Of a stretch of 64,000 bases of DNA, positions 17,787-27,150 are shown piece after piece. A program made the position numbers and the translations under genes. The stretch is from NCBI RefSeq assembly GCF_030813915.1, contig NZ_JAUSUJ010000025.1, positions 1-64,000 on the forward strand. Direction: 5' to 3'. Source of the stretch: Rhodoplanes tepidamans (GTDB lineage Bacteria; Pseudomonadota; Alphaproteobacteria; Rhizobiales; Xanthobacteraceae). The notes beneath the pieces are model-generated. The model was not told where the DNA came from and did not search any database. It saw only the letters and a list, made by a program, of their open reading frames with translations. Within the stretch, counting starts at the first letter, position 1, and every line of letters starts with the position of its first letter.

Positions 17787-19160
17787 ATGTCCGACGCGAT
17801 CCTGACAAGACCCGCCTGCTCGAAGGTCGACGACGTTGTCGCCCGCATCGAGCGACTGCCGATCTCGCTGTGGCACGTGAAGGCCCGCGTCGTCGTCGGC
17901 GTGGCGACCTTCTTCGATGCCTTCGACGGCCTCGCCATCGCCTTCGTGCTTCCGGTGCTCGCACCGCTGTGGAAGCTCACGCCGCCGCAGATCGGCCTGA
18001 TGATCTCGGTCGGCTATGTCGGCCAGCTCGCCGGCGCACTGTTCTTCGGCTGGGTCGCGCAGCGCTACGGCCGCGTCCGGGCGATGGTCTGGTCGGTGCT
18101 GGTGCTGTCGATCATGAGCTTCGCCTGCGCCTTCGCCTGGAGCTACGAGTCGCTCCTCGTGTTCCGCGCCGTCCAGGGGATCGGGCTGGGCGGCGAGGTG
18201 CCGATCGCCGCCGTCTACATCAGCGAGATCGCCAGGGCCAAGGGCCGCGGCCGCTTCGTTCTGCTCTACGAGCTGATCTTCCCGATCGGCCTCGTGTCGG
18301 CCGGGTTCCTCGGCAGCTGGATCGTGCCGACCTTCGGCTGGCAGTACATGTTCGTGATCGGCGCGCTGCCGGCGATCCTCGCCGTGTTCATGCAGCGGCT
18401 GCTGCCGGAATCGCCGCGCTGGCTCGCCGCCCGCGGCCGCGACCAGGAGGCCGAGGCGGCGCTCGCCCGCATCGAAGCCGAGACGGCGCGGGCGACCGGG
18501 GCGCCGCTGCCGCAGGTCGAGCCCGTGGTCGTCACCCACGAGAAGCCGGCCACCTGGGCCGATCTGTTCGGCCCGTACTACCTGCGGCGCACGCTGGTCG
18601 TGTGGACGATCTGGTTCGCCGCCTTCATCGTCACGTTCGGCCTCGTCGTGTGGGTGCCGACCATGTACCGCACGGTGTTCCACCTGCCGCTGGCCCAGTC
18701 GCTCCAGTACGGGCTGATCACCCAGGTCGTCGGTCTGTTCGGGACGCTCACCTGCGCGCTCACCATCGATCACGTCGGCCGCCGGCCGTGGTTCGCGGTC
18801 GCCTTCGCGGGCGTCGCGCTGGCGCTCGGCTCGCTGTGGCTGTTCGGCGCCGGCAGCCCGGAGCGCGTCCTGATCCTGGTCAGCACCGCCTTCTTCTGCT
18901 CCTCGGTGCTGTCCATCGGCATCTATCTCTACACGCCCGAGCTCTATCCGACGCGCGCCCGCGCCATCGGGGTCGGCGCCGGCGGGGCGTGGCGCAACCT
19001 CGCCTCGATGATCGGCCCGACCATGGTCGGCATGATGATCGGCGGCGGGCTGGAGAACGTCTTCCTCGCCTTCGGTGCGGTGGCGGCGGTGGCCTGCGTC
19101 GTCGTCGCGGTCTTCGCCGTCGAGACCAAGGGCCGCGTGCTCGAGGACATCTCGCCCTGA
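17787..19160 (+). CDS. MFS transporter, sugar/aromatic-acid porter type
   Basis: The 457-residue protein has about twelve membrane segments. MFS motif A appears after helix 2 as GWVAQRYGRVRA, and the central loop carries LPESPRWLAARGR, typical of sugar and organic-acid porters. VETKGRVLEDI near the end is also typical. The first helix contains FFDAFDGLAIAFV, a D-x-x-D pattern seen in aromatic-acid symporters. Substrate is not determinable. The ATG at 17787 follows GGGAGAG. It begins an operon with the hydrolase and cupin genes (gaps of 96 and 55 bases). Confidence 0.88.
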   Translation: MSDAILTRPACSKVDDVVARIERLPISLWHVKARVVVGVATFFDAFDGLAIAFVLPVLAPLWKLTPPQIGLMISVGYVGQLAGALFFGWVAQRYGRVRAMVWSVLVLSIMSFACAFAWSYESLLVFRAVQGIGLGGEVPIAAVYISEIARAKGRGRFVLLYELIFPIGLVSAGFLGSWIVPTFGWQYMFVIGALPAILAVFMQRLLPESPRWLAARGRDQEAEAALARIEAETARATGAPLPQVEPVVVTHEKPATWADLFGPYYLRRTLVVWTIWFAAFIVTFGLVVWVPTMYRTVFHLPLAQSLQYGLITQVVGLFGTLTCALTIDHVGRRPWFAVAFAGVALALGSLWLFGAGSPERVLILVSTAFFCSSVLSIGIYLYTPELYPTRARAIGVGAGGAWRNLASMIGPTMVGMMIGGGLENVFLAFGAVAAVACVVVAVFAVETKGRVLEDISP

Positions 19161-19256
19161 GGCGGCGTCTCCCGCTGCGGCGCCCCGCCGGCGCCGCGTG
19201 ATCCGGGCCGTCCGTCACGGGCGGGCGGCCGCTCTCCCAAGAGGTTCCCTTTCGAC

Positions 19257-21062
19257 ATGACCGCTTCGAACCGCCCCGCCGGGCTGCCCCATGCCGCCGA
19301 TCGTCCGCCGGTCGCCTACGACCGCGCACCGAGCCATTCCGGGCTGATCGCCGAGCGCGACGTCGCCGTGCCGATGCGCGACGGCGTCAACCTCTCGGTC
19401 GACGTCTACCGCCCCGACACCGACGAGAAGCTGCCGGTGCTGCTGGCCTTCTCGATCTACAACAAGGATCTCCAGGGTCCCGACGTCGCCGCCACGCTGC
19501 CGCCGCAGCCGGCCTGGTCGTCGCTGTGGGCCGGCCTGCTGGAGGCGGGCGACACCAAGTACTTCGTTTCGCGCGGCTACGTGCACGTCATCGGCTCGCC
19601 CCGCAATGTCGGCAAGTCGGACGGGGGCGGCTCGCGGCTCTGGGACAGCTACGACCTGATCGAGTGGATCGCCCGGCAGCCGTGGTGCGACGGCAATGTC
19701 GGCATGGTCGGCATCTCCGGCTTCGGCGCCGAGCAGCTCCACGCCGCGCGGCAGAACCCGCCGCACCTGAAGGCGATATTCCCGCTCGATCCGCGCGGTG
19801 CCTACGGCGTGCTGGGCAGCTTCCGCGAGGAGTATCCGGGCGGCGTGCTGCACCTGTTCCGTTATCTGATCATGCATTTCGCCGCGATCCACGGGACCCG
19901 CGGCAAGCCCGGCGCGCTGCCGCCGGAACGCGAGGCGCTGTGGGAGGAGGCGATGCGCAATCCGGACTTCCGGATGTATCCGCATCTCCTCAACGTGCTG
20001 ACCCAGAAAGGCCAGCACATGCCGCCTTACTTCGAGCTGCTGATCAACCCCTACGACAGCGAGGAGGCGGTGCGCGACGCCGAGGCGAAGCTCGCCGACA
20101 TCGAGGTCCCGACCTACACGGGCTCGGGCTGGTACGCCTACACGTACAAGACCCATCTGCAGGGGGCGCAGAGCTACTTCGAGAAGATCACGGCGCCCAA
20201 GAAGCTGATGTTCGCCGGGCCGGCGCATCTGGAGCGGCCGTTCCACACGCTGCACGGCGAGATCCTGCGCTGGCACGATCACTGGCTCAAGGGACTCGAC
20301 ACCGGCATCATGGCCGAGCCGCCGGTGCGCTACTGGGTGATGGGCGCCGAGGAGTGGCGCGAGGGCACCGACTGGCCGCTGCCCGAGACCCAGTGGACGA
20401 AACTCTATCTCGACTCCTGGGAGCGGCTGCGGAGCGATCCGTTCGTGCCGTCGAGCGTCGATGACGAGCGCCCGCCCGACGCCTTCGTGCAGATGCCGCC
20501 GACCCAGACCAACGCGGTCGCCAAGCTCCGCTATCTCACCGATCCGCTGCCGGCGGATCTCCTGGTCGCCGGCCCGATGGTGCTGAACCTGTTCGCCGCG
20601 ATCGACCAGGACGACACCAACTGGTTCGTGACCATCAAGGACGTCGGGCCCGACGTCTCGGTGCGATCGGTGCGCGAGGGCGAGCGCGAGATCCCGGCCG
20701 GCTTGCCGGAGCGCGAGGTGACGCGCGGCTGGCTGAAGGCGTCGCACCGCGCGATCGACCCGGAGCGCTCGACGCCGTGGCGGCCCTGGCATCCGCTCAC
20801 CCGCGCGGCGCAGCAGAAGGTGGTCCCCGGCGAGGTGACCGAATACGCGATCGAGATCCTCGCCACCGCCAACCTGTTCCGGCGCGGCCACCGCATCTGC
20901 GTCGAGATCGCCAGCGCCGACATGCCGACCGGCGTCGGCGGCGCCACCAATGCCGAGTACGTGCCGAACCACATCGTCTCGAGCCGCACCACGCTGCACA
21001 CGATCTATCACGATGCCGCGCGGCCCTCGCATCTGCTGCTGCCGGTGATTCCGCAGGCGTGA
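19257..21062 (+). CDS. CocE/NonD (S15-type) alpha/beta hydrolase
   Basis: The 601-residue protein has the CocE/X-Pro dipeptidyl-peptidase architecture. An alpha/beta hydrolase core with RDGVNLSVDVYRP near residue 41 is followed by the nucleophile elbow GISGFGAEQ (Ser154). The jelly-roll C-terminal domain ends with RICVEIASADMP-type sequence. Known relatives hydrolyse esters or amides such as cocaine or acyl amino acids. The oxyanion-side motif reads VIGSPRNVGKS instead of the usual DVRGTGxS. No signal peptide is seen. It lies between the MFS and cupin genes and probably acts on the imported substrate. Confidence 0.87.
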   Translation: MTASNRPAGLPHAADRPPVAYDRAPSHSGLIAERDVAVPMRDGVNLSVDVYRPDTDEKLPVLLAFSIYNKDLQGPDVAATLPPQPAWSSLWAGLLEAGDTKYFVSRGYVHVIGSPRNVGKSDGGGSRLWDSYDLIEWIARQPWCDGNVGMVGISGFGAEQLHAARQNPPHLKAIFPLDPRGAYGVLGSFREEYPGGVLHLFRYLIMHFAAIHGTRGKPGALPPEREALWEEAMRNPDFRMYPHLLNVLTQKGQHMPPYFELLINPYDSEEAVRDAEAKLADIEVPTYTGSGWYAYTYKTHLQGAQSYFEKITAPKKLMFAGPAHLERPFHTLHGEILRWHDHWLKGLDTGIMAEPPVRYWVMGAEEWREGTDWPLPETQWTKLYLDSWERLRSDPFVPSSVDDERPPDAFVQMPPTQTNAVAKLRYLTDPLPADLLVAGPMVLNLFAAIDQDDTNWFVTIKDVGPDVSVRSVREGEREIPAGLPEREVTRGWLKASHRAIDPERSTPWRPWHPLTRAAQQKVVPGEVTEYAIEILATANLFRRGHRICVEIASADMPTGVGGATNAEYVPNHIVSSRTTLHTIYHDAARPSHLLLPVIPQA

Positions 21063-21117
21063 TCGTCCGCGGCCCCGGCCAGCGTCCCATTCGAGATCGA
21101 AAGACGGAGATATCCTC

Positions 21118-21708
21118 ATGAACGAGACCGCCGCTCGTGCCGCCGTCGCGCCGGGCCCGGACATCCGGCGCTTCCGCGTCGTCGTCACGGGTCACGACGC
21201 CGACGGCAACTCGGTCGTCACCAGCGACGCCGCGTCGCCGCACGTGATGCCGATCATGGACCAGCCGAACTTCGCCGTGACGGATTTTTGGAAGACGTTC
21301 GGCACGCCGGCCGACAACGGGCCGGCGACGCAGGCCGATCCGTGCGGACTGCCGATCCAGGTGGCGCCGCCGGCGGGCGGCAGCGTGTTCCGGGTGGTGC
21401 AGTTCCCGCCCGACAAGGACTGGGCCGCCAAGGCGGCCGCGATGGGCGGCGCCGTGGCGATCGACGAGACGGCGAAGTCGGCCAGCAAGGGCGGCGAGGT
21501 CCGCCACGCCCACATGCACCGCACCCGCTCGATCGACTACGCGATCGTCCTGTCGGGCGAGATCTGGGCCGTCATGGATGTCGGCGAGACGAAGCTCGTC
21601 GCCGGCGACATGCTGGTCCAGCGCGGCACCAACCACGCCTGGGCCAACCGCTCGGGCGAGCCCTGCATCGTCGCCTTCGTCCTGATCGACGCGCTGCCGC
21701 TGGAGTGA
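21118..21708 (+). CDS. Cupin-domain protein
   Basis: The 196-residue protein holds one cupin barrel at about residues 105-190. Motif 1 is HMHRTRSIDYAIVLSGEIWAV and motif 2 is LVAGDMLVQRGTNHAW. The metal-ligand pattern is partial: His in HAHMHR and His in GTNHAW are present. Such proteins may be isomerases, dioxygenases or sensors. It is the third gene of the operon, 55 bases after the hydrolase, with GGAG before the ATG. Its link to the hydrolase substrate is inference. Confidence 0.85.
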   Translation: MNETAARAAVAPGPDIRRFRVVVTGHDADGNSVVTSDAASPHVMPIMDQPNFAVTDFWKTFGTPADNGPATQADPCGLPIQVAPPAGGSVFRVVQFPPDKDWAAKAAAMGGAVAIDETAKSASKGGEVRHAHMHRTRSIDYAIVLSGEIWAVMDVGETKLVAGDMLVQRGTNHAWANRSGEPCIVAFVLIDALPLE

Positions 21709-21743
21709 GTCCGGTTCCGGATGATCCGGGTGACTGGCCGTCT

Positions 21744-21851
21744 GTCATTCCGGGGCGAGCGCCGAAGGCGCTCGAACCCGGAATCCAGCCGGGAACTCGG
21801 AGCCTGTCGCTGGATTCCGGGTTCGCACCTGCGGTGCGCCCCGGAACGACG
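21744..21851. repeat. Dispersed 105-bp palindromic repeat (GTCATTCCGGGG family), copy 2
   Basis: It begins GTCATTCCGGGGCGAGCGCC and ends GCGCCCCGGAACGAC, with internal CCCGGAATCCAG / CTGGATTCCGGG arms around a variable centre. It separates the convergent cupin and TonB-receptor genes, where a hairpin could end transcription from both sides. Confidence 0.85.
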
Positions 21852-21876
21852 GCGAACCGGTGATCTGGAGTTCGTC

Positions 21877-24171
21877 TCAGAACCGCGCCTTGATGCCGCC
21901 GTAGACGGCGCGGCCGTCGCCGGGCAGGAAGGCGGCCTGGTCGGCGCGGCTGGCGCGGCCGAGCGCCAGGGTCGAGGCGGCGTAGGTGGTGTCGAAGATG
22001 TTGCGCACCTCGACATAGCCGCTCCACGTCGCGTCGTGCTTGTACTGGGCGCGCGCGTTGACGACCGCGAAGGCCTCCGAGAACAGCGTGCCGGCGTTGT
22101 CCACCGGCACGTCGTCCGGCACCCACTGCACCTCGCCCTCGACCCACAGCCGCGGGTCGACCGTGTACCGCAGCGCGCCCAGGAAGAAGTGGCGCGGCGC
22201 GCCGGCGATGCGGTTGTCGCCGTAGAGCACGTCGTCGGAGAAGCGGAAATCCTGGAACGTGTAGGTGACGCGCGCCAGGAGCTGATCGGTGAGGCGCACG
22301 CTGCCGCCGAGCTCGACGCCGAAATGCCGGGTCCGGTCGGCGTTCTCGGTGCTGGCGTTGCCGCCCGCGGCGTTGGACGTGCGGATCAGCTCGTTCTCCA
22401 GCCACGAATAATACGTCACCACGTCCCAGGCGAAGCGGTCCCACGCGCCGCGGAACCCGGTCTCGGCCGTGATCGAGCTCTGGCCCTTCAGGTCCAGCGT
22501 CTTGAAGCCGGTCGGGCTGGCGTTCGGGGTGCCGCCGGTCGCCTCCAGCAGATCGTCGAAGGTCGGCGCCTCGAAGGTGCGGCTCACGGCGGCGAAGACG
22601 ACGTTGTTCGGCGCGACGTGATACAGGACGGCGAGGCTCGGATTGACGGCGTCGTAGGACCGCGAGAAGCTGGTGTCGGTCGCCGCCACCGAGCCGGTGG
22701 CGCCCGTGGCGGCGTTGGTGATGCGCGGCCGCGTCGCCAGCCCCCAGGTGTCGGTGTTGTCGCGCGTCGCCATCATGTAGGAGAGCGCCGGCGAGATCGT
22801 GAAGGCGCCGACCGGCACGTTGAAGCCCGACCACACCGACAGCGTCTGCGCCTCCAGCTCGTTGGTGCCGTAGGTCGTGGTCCGGCTGCCGCGCAGGTTG
22901 TTGGCGTAGGTGCGGTCGGCGCTGCCGACCACGTACATGGCGGTCGTCTCGAACAGCGGCAGCGCCGCCGTCTTGTCGGGCCGGTAGGCGTAGCGGGCCG
23001 AGGTGGTGAAGTCGCCGCCCTCGGTGATGCGGTAGCCGGTGCCCACGGGGAAGCGGAACGTGTCGTCCGTGTAGGTGTAGCCGAGCGCCAGATCGAACAC
23101 GTGCTCGCCGAAGGTCGCGGTGGTGCGCGAGCCGACGCGGGCCTGCTCGGTGTCGCGGCGGGGCTTGTCGCGCAGCGCGTTCGGCCCCGGCTCGGCGCCG
23201 CCGGCCTGCACGCCGGGCGCCGCCTGGGTCGGGTCGGCCATCATCCGGTTCCACGACAGCGGTCCGGGAATCTCGAAGCCGAGATCCGTGTAGCCGACGA
23301 ACAGGCGGGTCGAGATGTTCTCGTTGATCTTGGCGCCGGCATTGGCGCTGAACACGGTGCGGTCGGAACCGTTCCAGGTGCGGTAGCCGTCGCGTTGGCC
23401 GTAGGAGTACTGCACGAAGGCGTCGTAGTCGCCCTTGCGGGCGCCGCCCTGCACCTGGGTGCGGACATAGCCGTAGCTGCCGCCCTCGACGCTCACCTCG
23501 GCGCCGGGCGAGCCGGAGCCGGTCGGCGACACGAAGTTGATGGCGCCGCCCAGCACGGTGGCGCCGAGCCGGTTCGCCGTGTAGCCGCGATAGACCTCGA
23601 AGAAGTCGGCCATGCGCGGGTCGATCAGCCCGACGATGTAGGACCCGTCGGCGCGGTTCAGCGGTAGGCCGTCCTGCAGGATCAGGAGGCCGCGCTCGGT
23701 CGGGTTGGTCTGCTGGCCGGAGCCGCGGATGTGGATCTTGGGCTGGTCGTTGCCGCCCAGGAAGCTGTTGGCGATCACGCCCGGCACGATGTTGAGCGAG
23801 TCGGCGATCGACACGTCGGAGCGCGCCTCCAGCCGCCGGTGATCGACCACGGCGGTGCCGCCCGGCGTCGCCTCCAGCCGCCGGCGGGCCTCCGCCTCGG
23901 TGGTGGTGGCCGGCGCGCCGGGCTGGCCGCCGGCCGCCTCGACCACCAGCTCGTCGAGCGTCACGGTGGCGCCCGGCGCCGCCGACTGGGCGAGGGCGTC
24001 GGTCGCGCCCAGGCCGAGCGCCGCCGTCAGGGCGAGCGCCGAGACGGCAGCCGTCAGGGCCCGGCGGGGCGGGATCCCCGGCGTCGTCGCGCACGCCGTG
24101 GGGCACGACCAGGACAGCAGCGACTCGGTGGGCACGGGAGCGGATCTCCGATCGATCGACACGACACTCAT
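21877..24171 (-). CDS. TonB-dependent outer-membrane receptor
   Basis: The 764-residue precursor has a long N-region and hydrophobic signal core (ALTAAVSALALTAALGLG) ending near DALAQS. A TonB-box-like LDELVVEA follows. The plug domain (about 90-240) contains HIRGSGQQTNPTERG and LGATVLGGAINFVSPTG. The beta-barrel ends in the aromatic terminus YGGIKARF. Family members import ferric chelates, cobalamin or other scarce solutes. No siderophore synthesis, ABC or TonB genes are adjacent, so its ligand is unknown. The ATG at 24171 follows AAAGGACC; an in-frame extension upstream is Arg/Pro-rich and rejected. Confidence 0.9.
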   Translation of the reverse strand: MSVVSIDRRSAPVPTESLLSWSCPTACATTPGIPPRRALTAAVSALALTAALGLGATDALAQSAAPGATVTLDELVVEAAGGQPGAPATTTEAEARRRLEATPGGTAVVDHRRLEARSDVSIADSLNIVPGVIANSFLGGNDQPKIHIRGSGQQTNPTERGLLILQDGLPLNRADGSYIVGLIDPRMADFFEVYRGYTANRLGATVLGGAINFVSPTGSGSPGAEVSVEGGSYGYVRTQVQGGARKGDYDAFVQYSYGQRDGYRTWNGSDRTVFSANAGAKINENISTRLFVGYTDLGFEIPGPLSWNRMMADPTQAAPGVQAGGAEPGPNALRDKPRRDTEQARVGSRTTATFGEHVFDLALGYTYTDDTFRFPVGTGYRITEGGDFTTSARYAYRPDKTAALPLFETTAMYVVGSADRTYANNLRGSRTTTYGTNELEAQTLSVWSGFNVPVGAFTISPALSYMMATRDNTDTWGLATRPRITNAATGATGSVAATDTSFSRSYDAVNPSLAVLYHVAPNNVVFAAVSRTFEAPTFDDLLEATGGTPNASPTGFKTLDLKGQSSITAETGFRGAWDRFAWDVVTYYSWLENELIRTSNAAGGNASTENADRTRHFGVELGGSVRLTDQLLARVTYTFQDFRFSDDVLYGDNRIAGAPRHFFLGALRYTVDPRLWVEGEVQWVPDDVPVDNAGTLFSEAFAVVNARAQYKHDATWSGYVEVRNIFDTTYAASTLALGRASRADQAAFLPGDGRAVYGGIKARF

Positions 24172-24500
24172 CGCGAACCAGGTCCTTTGCAATCCGGGTT
24201 TGTGCGGCCGCGCCGGCAGGGCGGCCATCCGCCGTCGCGGCCGGGGTGGCGGCGCAGCGGCGGATGGCGGTCCGCGCGACCCTGTCGGGAAAGGGGCGCC
24301 CCGGCCGGCCGCGCGAGCCCCGAACGTGGGCCCGAGGTGGAAACGAGGCTGGCGGGCGCGATCTGGCGCACTGGCTGGCGGGTGGCGTGCGGCGAGAGAG
24401 CCGCCGGAGAAACCATGTTGCCATGAGTAGGAATTTGGCTTAGGGCGAGTCAAATCCTAATTGAAAAGTTTAGAAACAATGAAAACTGAGTATCTGGAAG

Positions 24501-24549
24501 CTGAAATGATTCAAAACTACAGTTATAATACGTGCGAATAGGCTATAAT
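24501..24549 (+). promoter_or_regulatory. AT-rich promoter region upstream of nnrS
   Basis: CTGAAA (24501-24506), 17 bases, then TATAAT (24524-24529) forms a near-consensus promoter reading toward nnrS. A second TATAAT is at 24544-24549. The surrounding 24420-24600 is sharply AT-richer than the flanks. No FNR/NnrR-type TTG-N8-CAA palindrome or clear Fur/Irr box was found. The rest of the 463-base gap to the TonB-receptor gene holds no gene. Confidence 0.5.
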
Positions 24550-24634
24550 TTGTCGGAATGATCTTCGTGTTTTCCCTTATCCCGTCTCCTCTCCACCGGA
24601 CCTGCGCATTCGCGCCCCGCCGCCGAGGCCTGCC

Positions 24635-25897
24635 ATGACCGGGATCGAGCTGCCGTCCTCCGGCCGATCGGGCCGGCGCGACGCCGGCCGGCGGCACGTC
24701 GAGGCGGCGGCGCGGCACGGCGCCTCGTTCCGGATCTTCTTCCTGGCCGGGGCCGTCGAAGCCGTGCTGGTGATCGGCCTGTGGGGGGCGGCCTTCCCGC
24801 TGGTCGCCGGGATCGACCCGCCGCTCGCGCCATCGGCCTGGCACGCGCACGAGCTGCTGTTCGGCTACGTGCCGGCCGTGCAGGCCGGGTTCCTGCTCAC
24901 CGCGCTGCCGCACTGGACCGGCCGGCGGCCGGTCGCGACCGGCACGCTCGCCGCGCTGCTGGTGCTGTGGATCGCCGGCCGGCTCGCCGTCGCCGGCCTC
25001 GCCGGGCTCGGCCCGCCCGGCGTCGCGGTCGCGGCGATCGCCTTCACGGCGGCGCTGGCCGGCCTGGTGACGCACGAGATCGTCGCCGCCCGCAGCCGCG
25101 ACAATGCGCCGGCCGTGCTGTCGCTGGCCGTCCTGGTGGTCGCCCAGATCCTGTTCCACGCCGACCTCGCGGCCGGGCACGACGGCGCGGCGGCGGCGCG
25201 CCTCGCGCTCGCCGGCGTCACGGCCCAGATGATGCTGCTCGGCGGCCGCATCGTCCCGGCCTTCACCCGCGACTATCTTTCCGAGACCGGCCGGGCGTCG
25301 CTGCCGCAGCCGGTGCGGTGGCTCGACGCCGCCGCGGTCGGGCTCGGGCTGGCGGCGCTGGTCGTCTGGCTGGCGCTGCCGTGGCTCGGCGCCGCGGCGC
25401 CGCTCGGGGGCGCCGTGCCGATCGCCGCGGGCGTGCTGCTGCTGGTCCGCCAGGCCGGCTGGGCGCCGTCACGGACGCTGCGCGAGCCGCTCGTCTGGGT
25501 GCTGCATCTCGGCGCCGCGATGACGCCGCTCGGCCTGCTGATGGCCGGCACGGCCGCCGTGACCGGGCAGGCCGGGCTCGCCGCCGCCGTGATCCATGTC
25601 TGGGCGATCGGCGGCATCGGCCTGATGACGCTCGCCCTGATGACCCGGGTGAGCCTCGGCCACACCGGCCGGAGCCTGCGCGCCGTCGCCGGCTCGACCG
25701 CGATCTATCTGGCGATCGCGCTGGCCGTCGCGGCGCGGGCCGGCAGCGTGCTGATGCCGCAGTGGACGCTGCCGCTGCTGTCGCTCGCCGGCGCCGCCTG
25801 GCTCGCCGCCTATGGCGGGTTCCTCGTGGTCTACGGGCCGATGCTGGTGCACCCGGCGGTGGCGCCGGAGCGCAGCGCTCACTCGCCGCCCAGATAG
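24635..25897 (+). CDS. nnrS: NnrS family membrane protein
   Basis: The 420-residue polytopic protein has about twelve hydrophobic segments and the NnrS opening pattern (FRIFFLAGAVEAVL, then WHAHELLFGYVPAVQAGFLLTALPHWTGR). The conserved His residues of WHAHE, the MMLLGGRIVPAFTRDYL segment and LMTRVSLGHTGR are all present. NnrS proteins are haem/copper membrane proteins that protect against nitric-oxide stress, often next to denitrification genes. None are adjacent here. The ATG at 24635 follows GAGG. Its 3' end overlaps the convergent hypothetical gene by 19 bases. Confidence 0.93.
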   Translation: MTGIELPSSGRSGRRDAGRRHVEAAARHGASFRIFFLAGAVEAVLVIGLWGAAFPLVAGIDPPLAPSAWHAHELLFGYVPAVQAGFLLTALPHWTGRRPVATGTLAALLVLWIAGRLAVAGLAGLGPPGVAVAAIAFTAALAGLVTHEIVAARSRDNAPAVLSLAVLVVAQILFHADLAAGHDGAAAARLALAGVTAQMMLLGGRIVPAFTRDYLSETGRASLPQPVRWLDAAAVGLGLAALVVWLALPWLGAAAPLGGAVPIAAGVLLLVRQAGWAPSRTLREPLVWVLHLGAAMTPLGLLMAGTAAVTGQAGLAAAVIHVWAIGGIGLMTLALMTRVSLGHTGRSLRAVAGSTAIYLAIALAVAARAGSVLMPQWTLPLLSLAGAAWLAAYGGFLVVYGPMLVHPAVAPERSAHSPPR

Positions 25898-26943
25898 CCC
25901 GCGATGCTCCAGCCGGCGGCGCCCTTGGCGTAGCAGAGCTGCTCGAACACCAGCGGCAGCACCGCGTCGGCCGAGACGAAGCCGGTCTTGCCGGACGGCG
26001 TCACCACCTTCAGGGGCGGGGCGTTGTCGGGCCCGCCGGACGGAGGACCGCCGGGCGGCGGGCCGCCCTGGGCGGAGGCACCCTGCGCCGCAGGACCCTG
26101 GGGCTCCGGCATCACCCGCACCAGCACGGCGCCGAGCGTCTCGACCACCGGCGCGTCGGCGGCGGCGCCGCCGCGCACCGCGATGCTCGACCCGGCCGGA
26201 TAGGCCCAGTCCCAGACGTCGGTGCGGGTCGCCTTGAGGAGCTGCTCGAAGGCCTTGTCGTCGAAGCCCGGGGTGGCCGGGGCGCAGGACACGCCCTTCT
26301 TCTGCGGCAAGGGCTGCAGGGTGGGATCGGCGGCGGCGCTCGCCAGCACCTCCCAGCCCTCGCCGTCGGAAGCGTCGAGGCCGATCGCGGCGGCGAGGTT
26401 GTCGATGCCGGGCTTCTTGCGGTCGGCCTTCTCGCCCTGGGCCGCGGTCCAGAAGAAGCTCTTGGCGACCAGACCGGCGAGGGCGGCGCGGTCCTTGCGG
26501 GCGGCGATCTCGCCGAGTTGCTTGCGGAACGCCTCGAAGCTCGGATCGGTCGCCGGGGCCGGCGGCGTCACGGCGACCGACGCGTAGGGCCGGGCGGGCG
26601 CCGGCTGCCCGGCCGCCGCCGGACCGGGGGCCGCGGCGGCGGGCTTCTGCGGAGTGGCCTGCGGGGCGGCCGGCCTGCCCGGCGCCGCCTGGGCGGGGGC
26701 CGGCTTCGCCGGCGTCTGGGCCGGTGCGCTGCGGCCCGGTGCGGTGCCGCCCGGCCCGCCGGCCGGCGGGAGCTCGGACGGACGCGGCAGCACCGACTGG
26801 GCCGCCGCGGCGGCGGGCAGCAGGAGGCCGGCGGCGATCAGGGTCGCGGCGGCGAGACGCGCGGCGGTCGGGCGGGCGGCGGTCGGGCGGGCGGACCGGC
26901 CGTGCGCCGTCGCGGTGATCGGGATCGGACGGAAGGGGCGCAT
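25879..26943 (-). CDS. Exported hypothetical protein with Pro/Ala-rich linker
   Basis: The 354-residue precursor has a basic N-terminus, a hydrophobic core (LAAATLIAAGLLLPAAAAAQS) and a long Pro/Ala/Gln linker (about 50-135). A folded domain begins at DPSFEAFRKQLGEIAARKDRAAL. A second half has an SH3-like look (SSIAVRGGAAADAPVVETLG, ... LKVVTPSGKTGFVSADAV). Bacterial SH3-like modules often bind cell-wall peptides, so an envelope role is plausible but unproven. It overlaps nnrS convergently by 19 bases. Confidence 0.72.
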   Translation of the reverse strand: MRPFRPIPITATAHGRSARPTAARPTAARLAAATLIAAGLLLPAAAAAQSVLPRPSELPPAGGPGGTAPGRSAPAQTPAKPAPAQAAPGRPAAPQATPQKPAAAAPGPAAAGQPAPARPYASVAVTPPAPATDPSFEAFRKQLGEIAARKDRAALAGLVAKSFFWTAAQGEKADRKKPGIDNLAAAIGLDASDGEGWEVLASAAADPTLQPLPQKKGVSCAPATPGFDDKAFEQLLKATRTDVWDWAYPAGSSIAVRGGAAADAPVVETLGAVLVRVMPEPQGPAAQGASAQGGPPPGGPPSGGPDNAPPLKVVTPSGKTGFVSADAVLPLVFEQLCYAKGAAGWSIAGYLGGE

Positions 26944-27150
26944 CGAGGCTCCAGCGGCTGCGACGGCCGGGATGGCGCGGCGTCGGGGCCGCGGCATCCG
27001 GCATGTGACGACGGCCCGGACGCTAGGCACGAAATGCGACCCCGGTACGGCCGCCTTGCAGAGGCCTTCTCGCCGGTGCGTTGTCGATTGGCGCGGGCCG
27101 AATCGCCCCGCGCGCCGCCGCCCCCGGTCCACCGCCGACAGGTCGTCCCG

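Noticed and set aside
24420-24600. Fur, Irr or NnrR binding site between the TonB receptor and nnrS
   Set aside because: A TTTAGAA half-site occurs near 24469, but no matching palindrome was found. TTG-N8-CAA was also absent.
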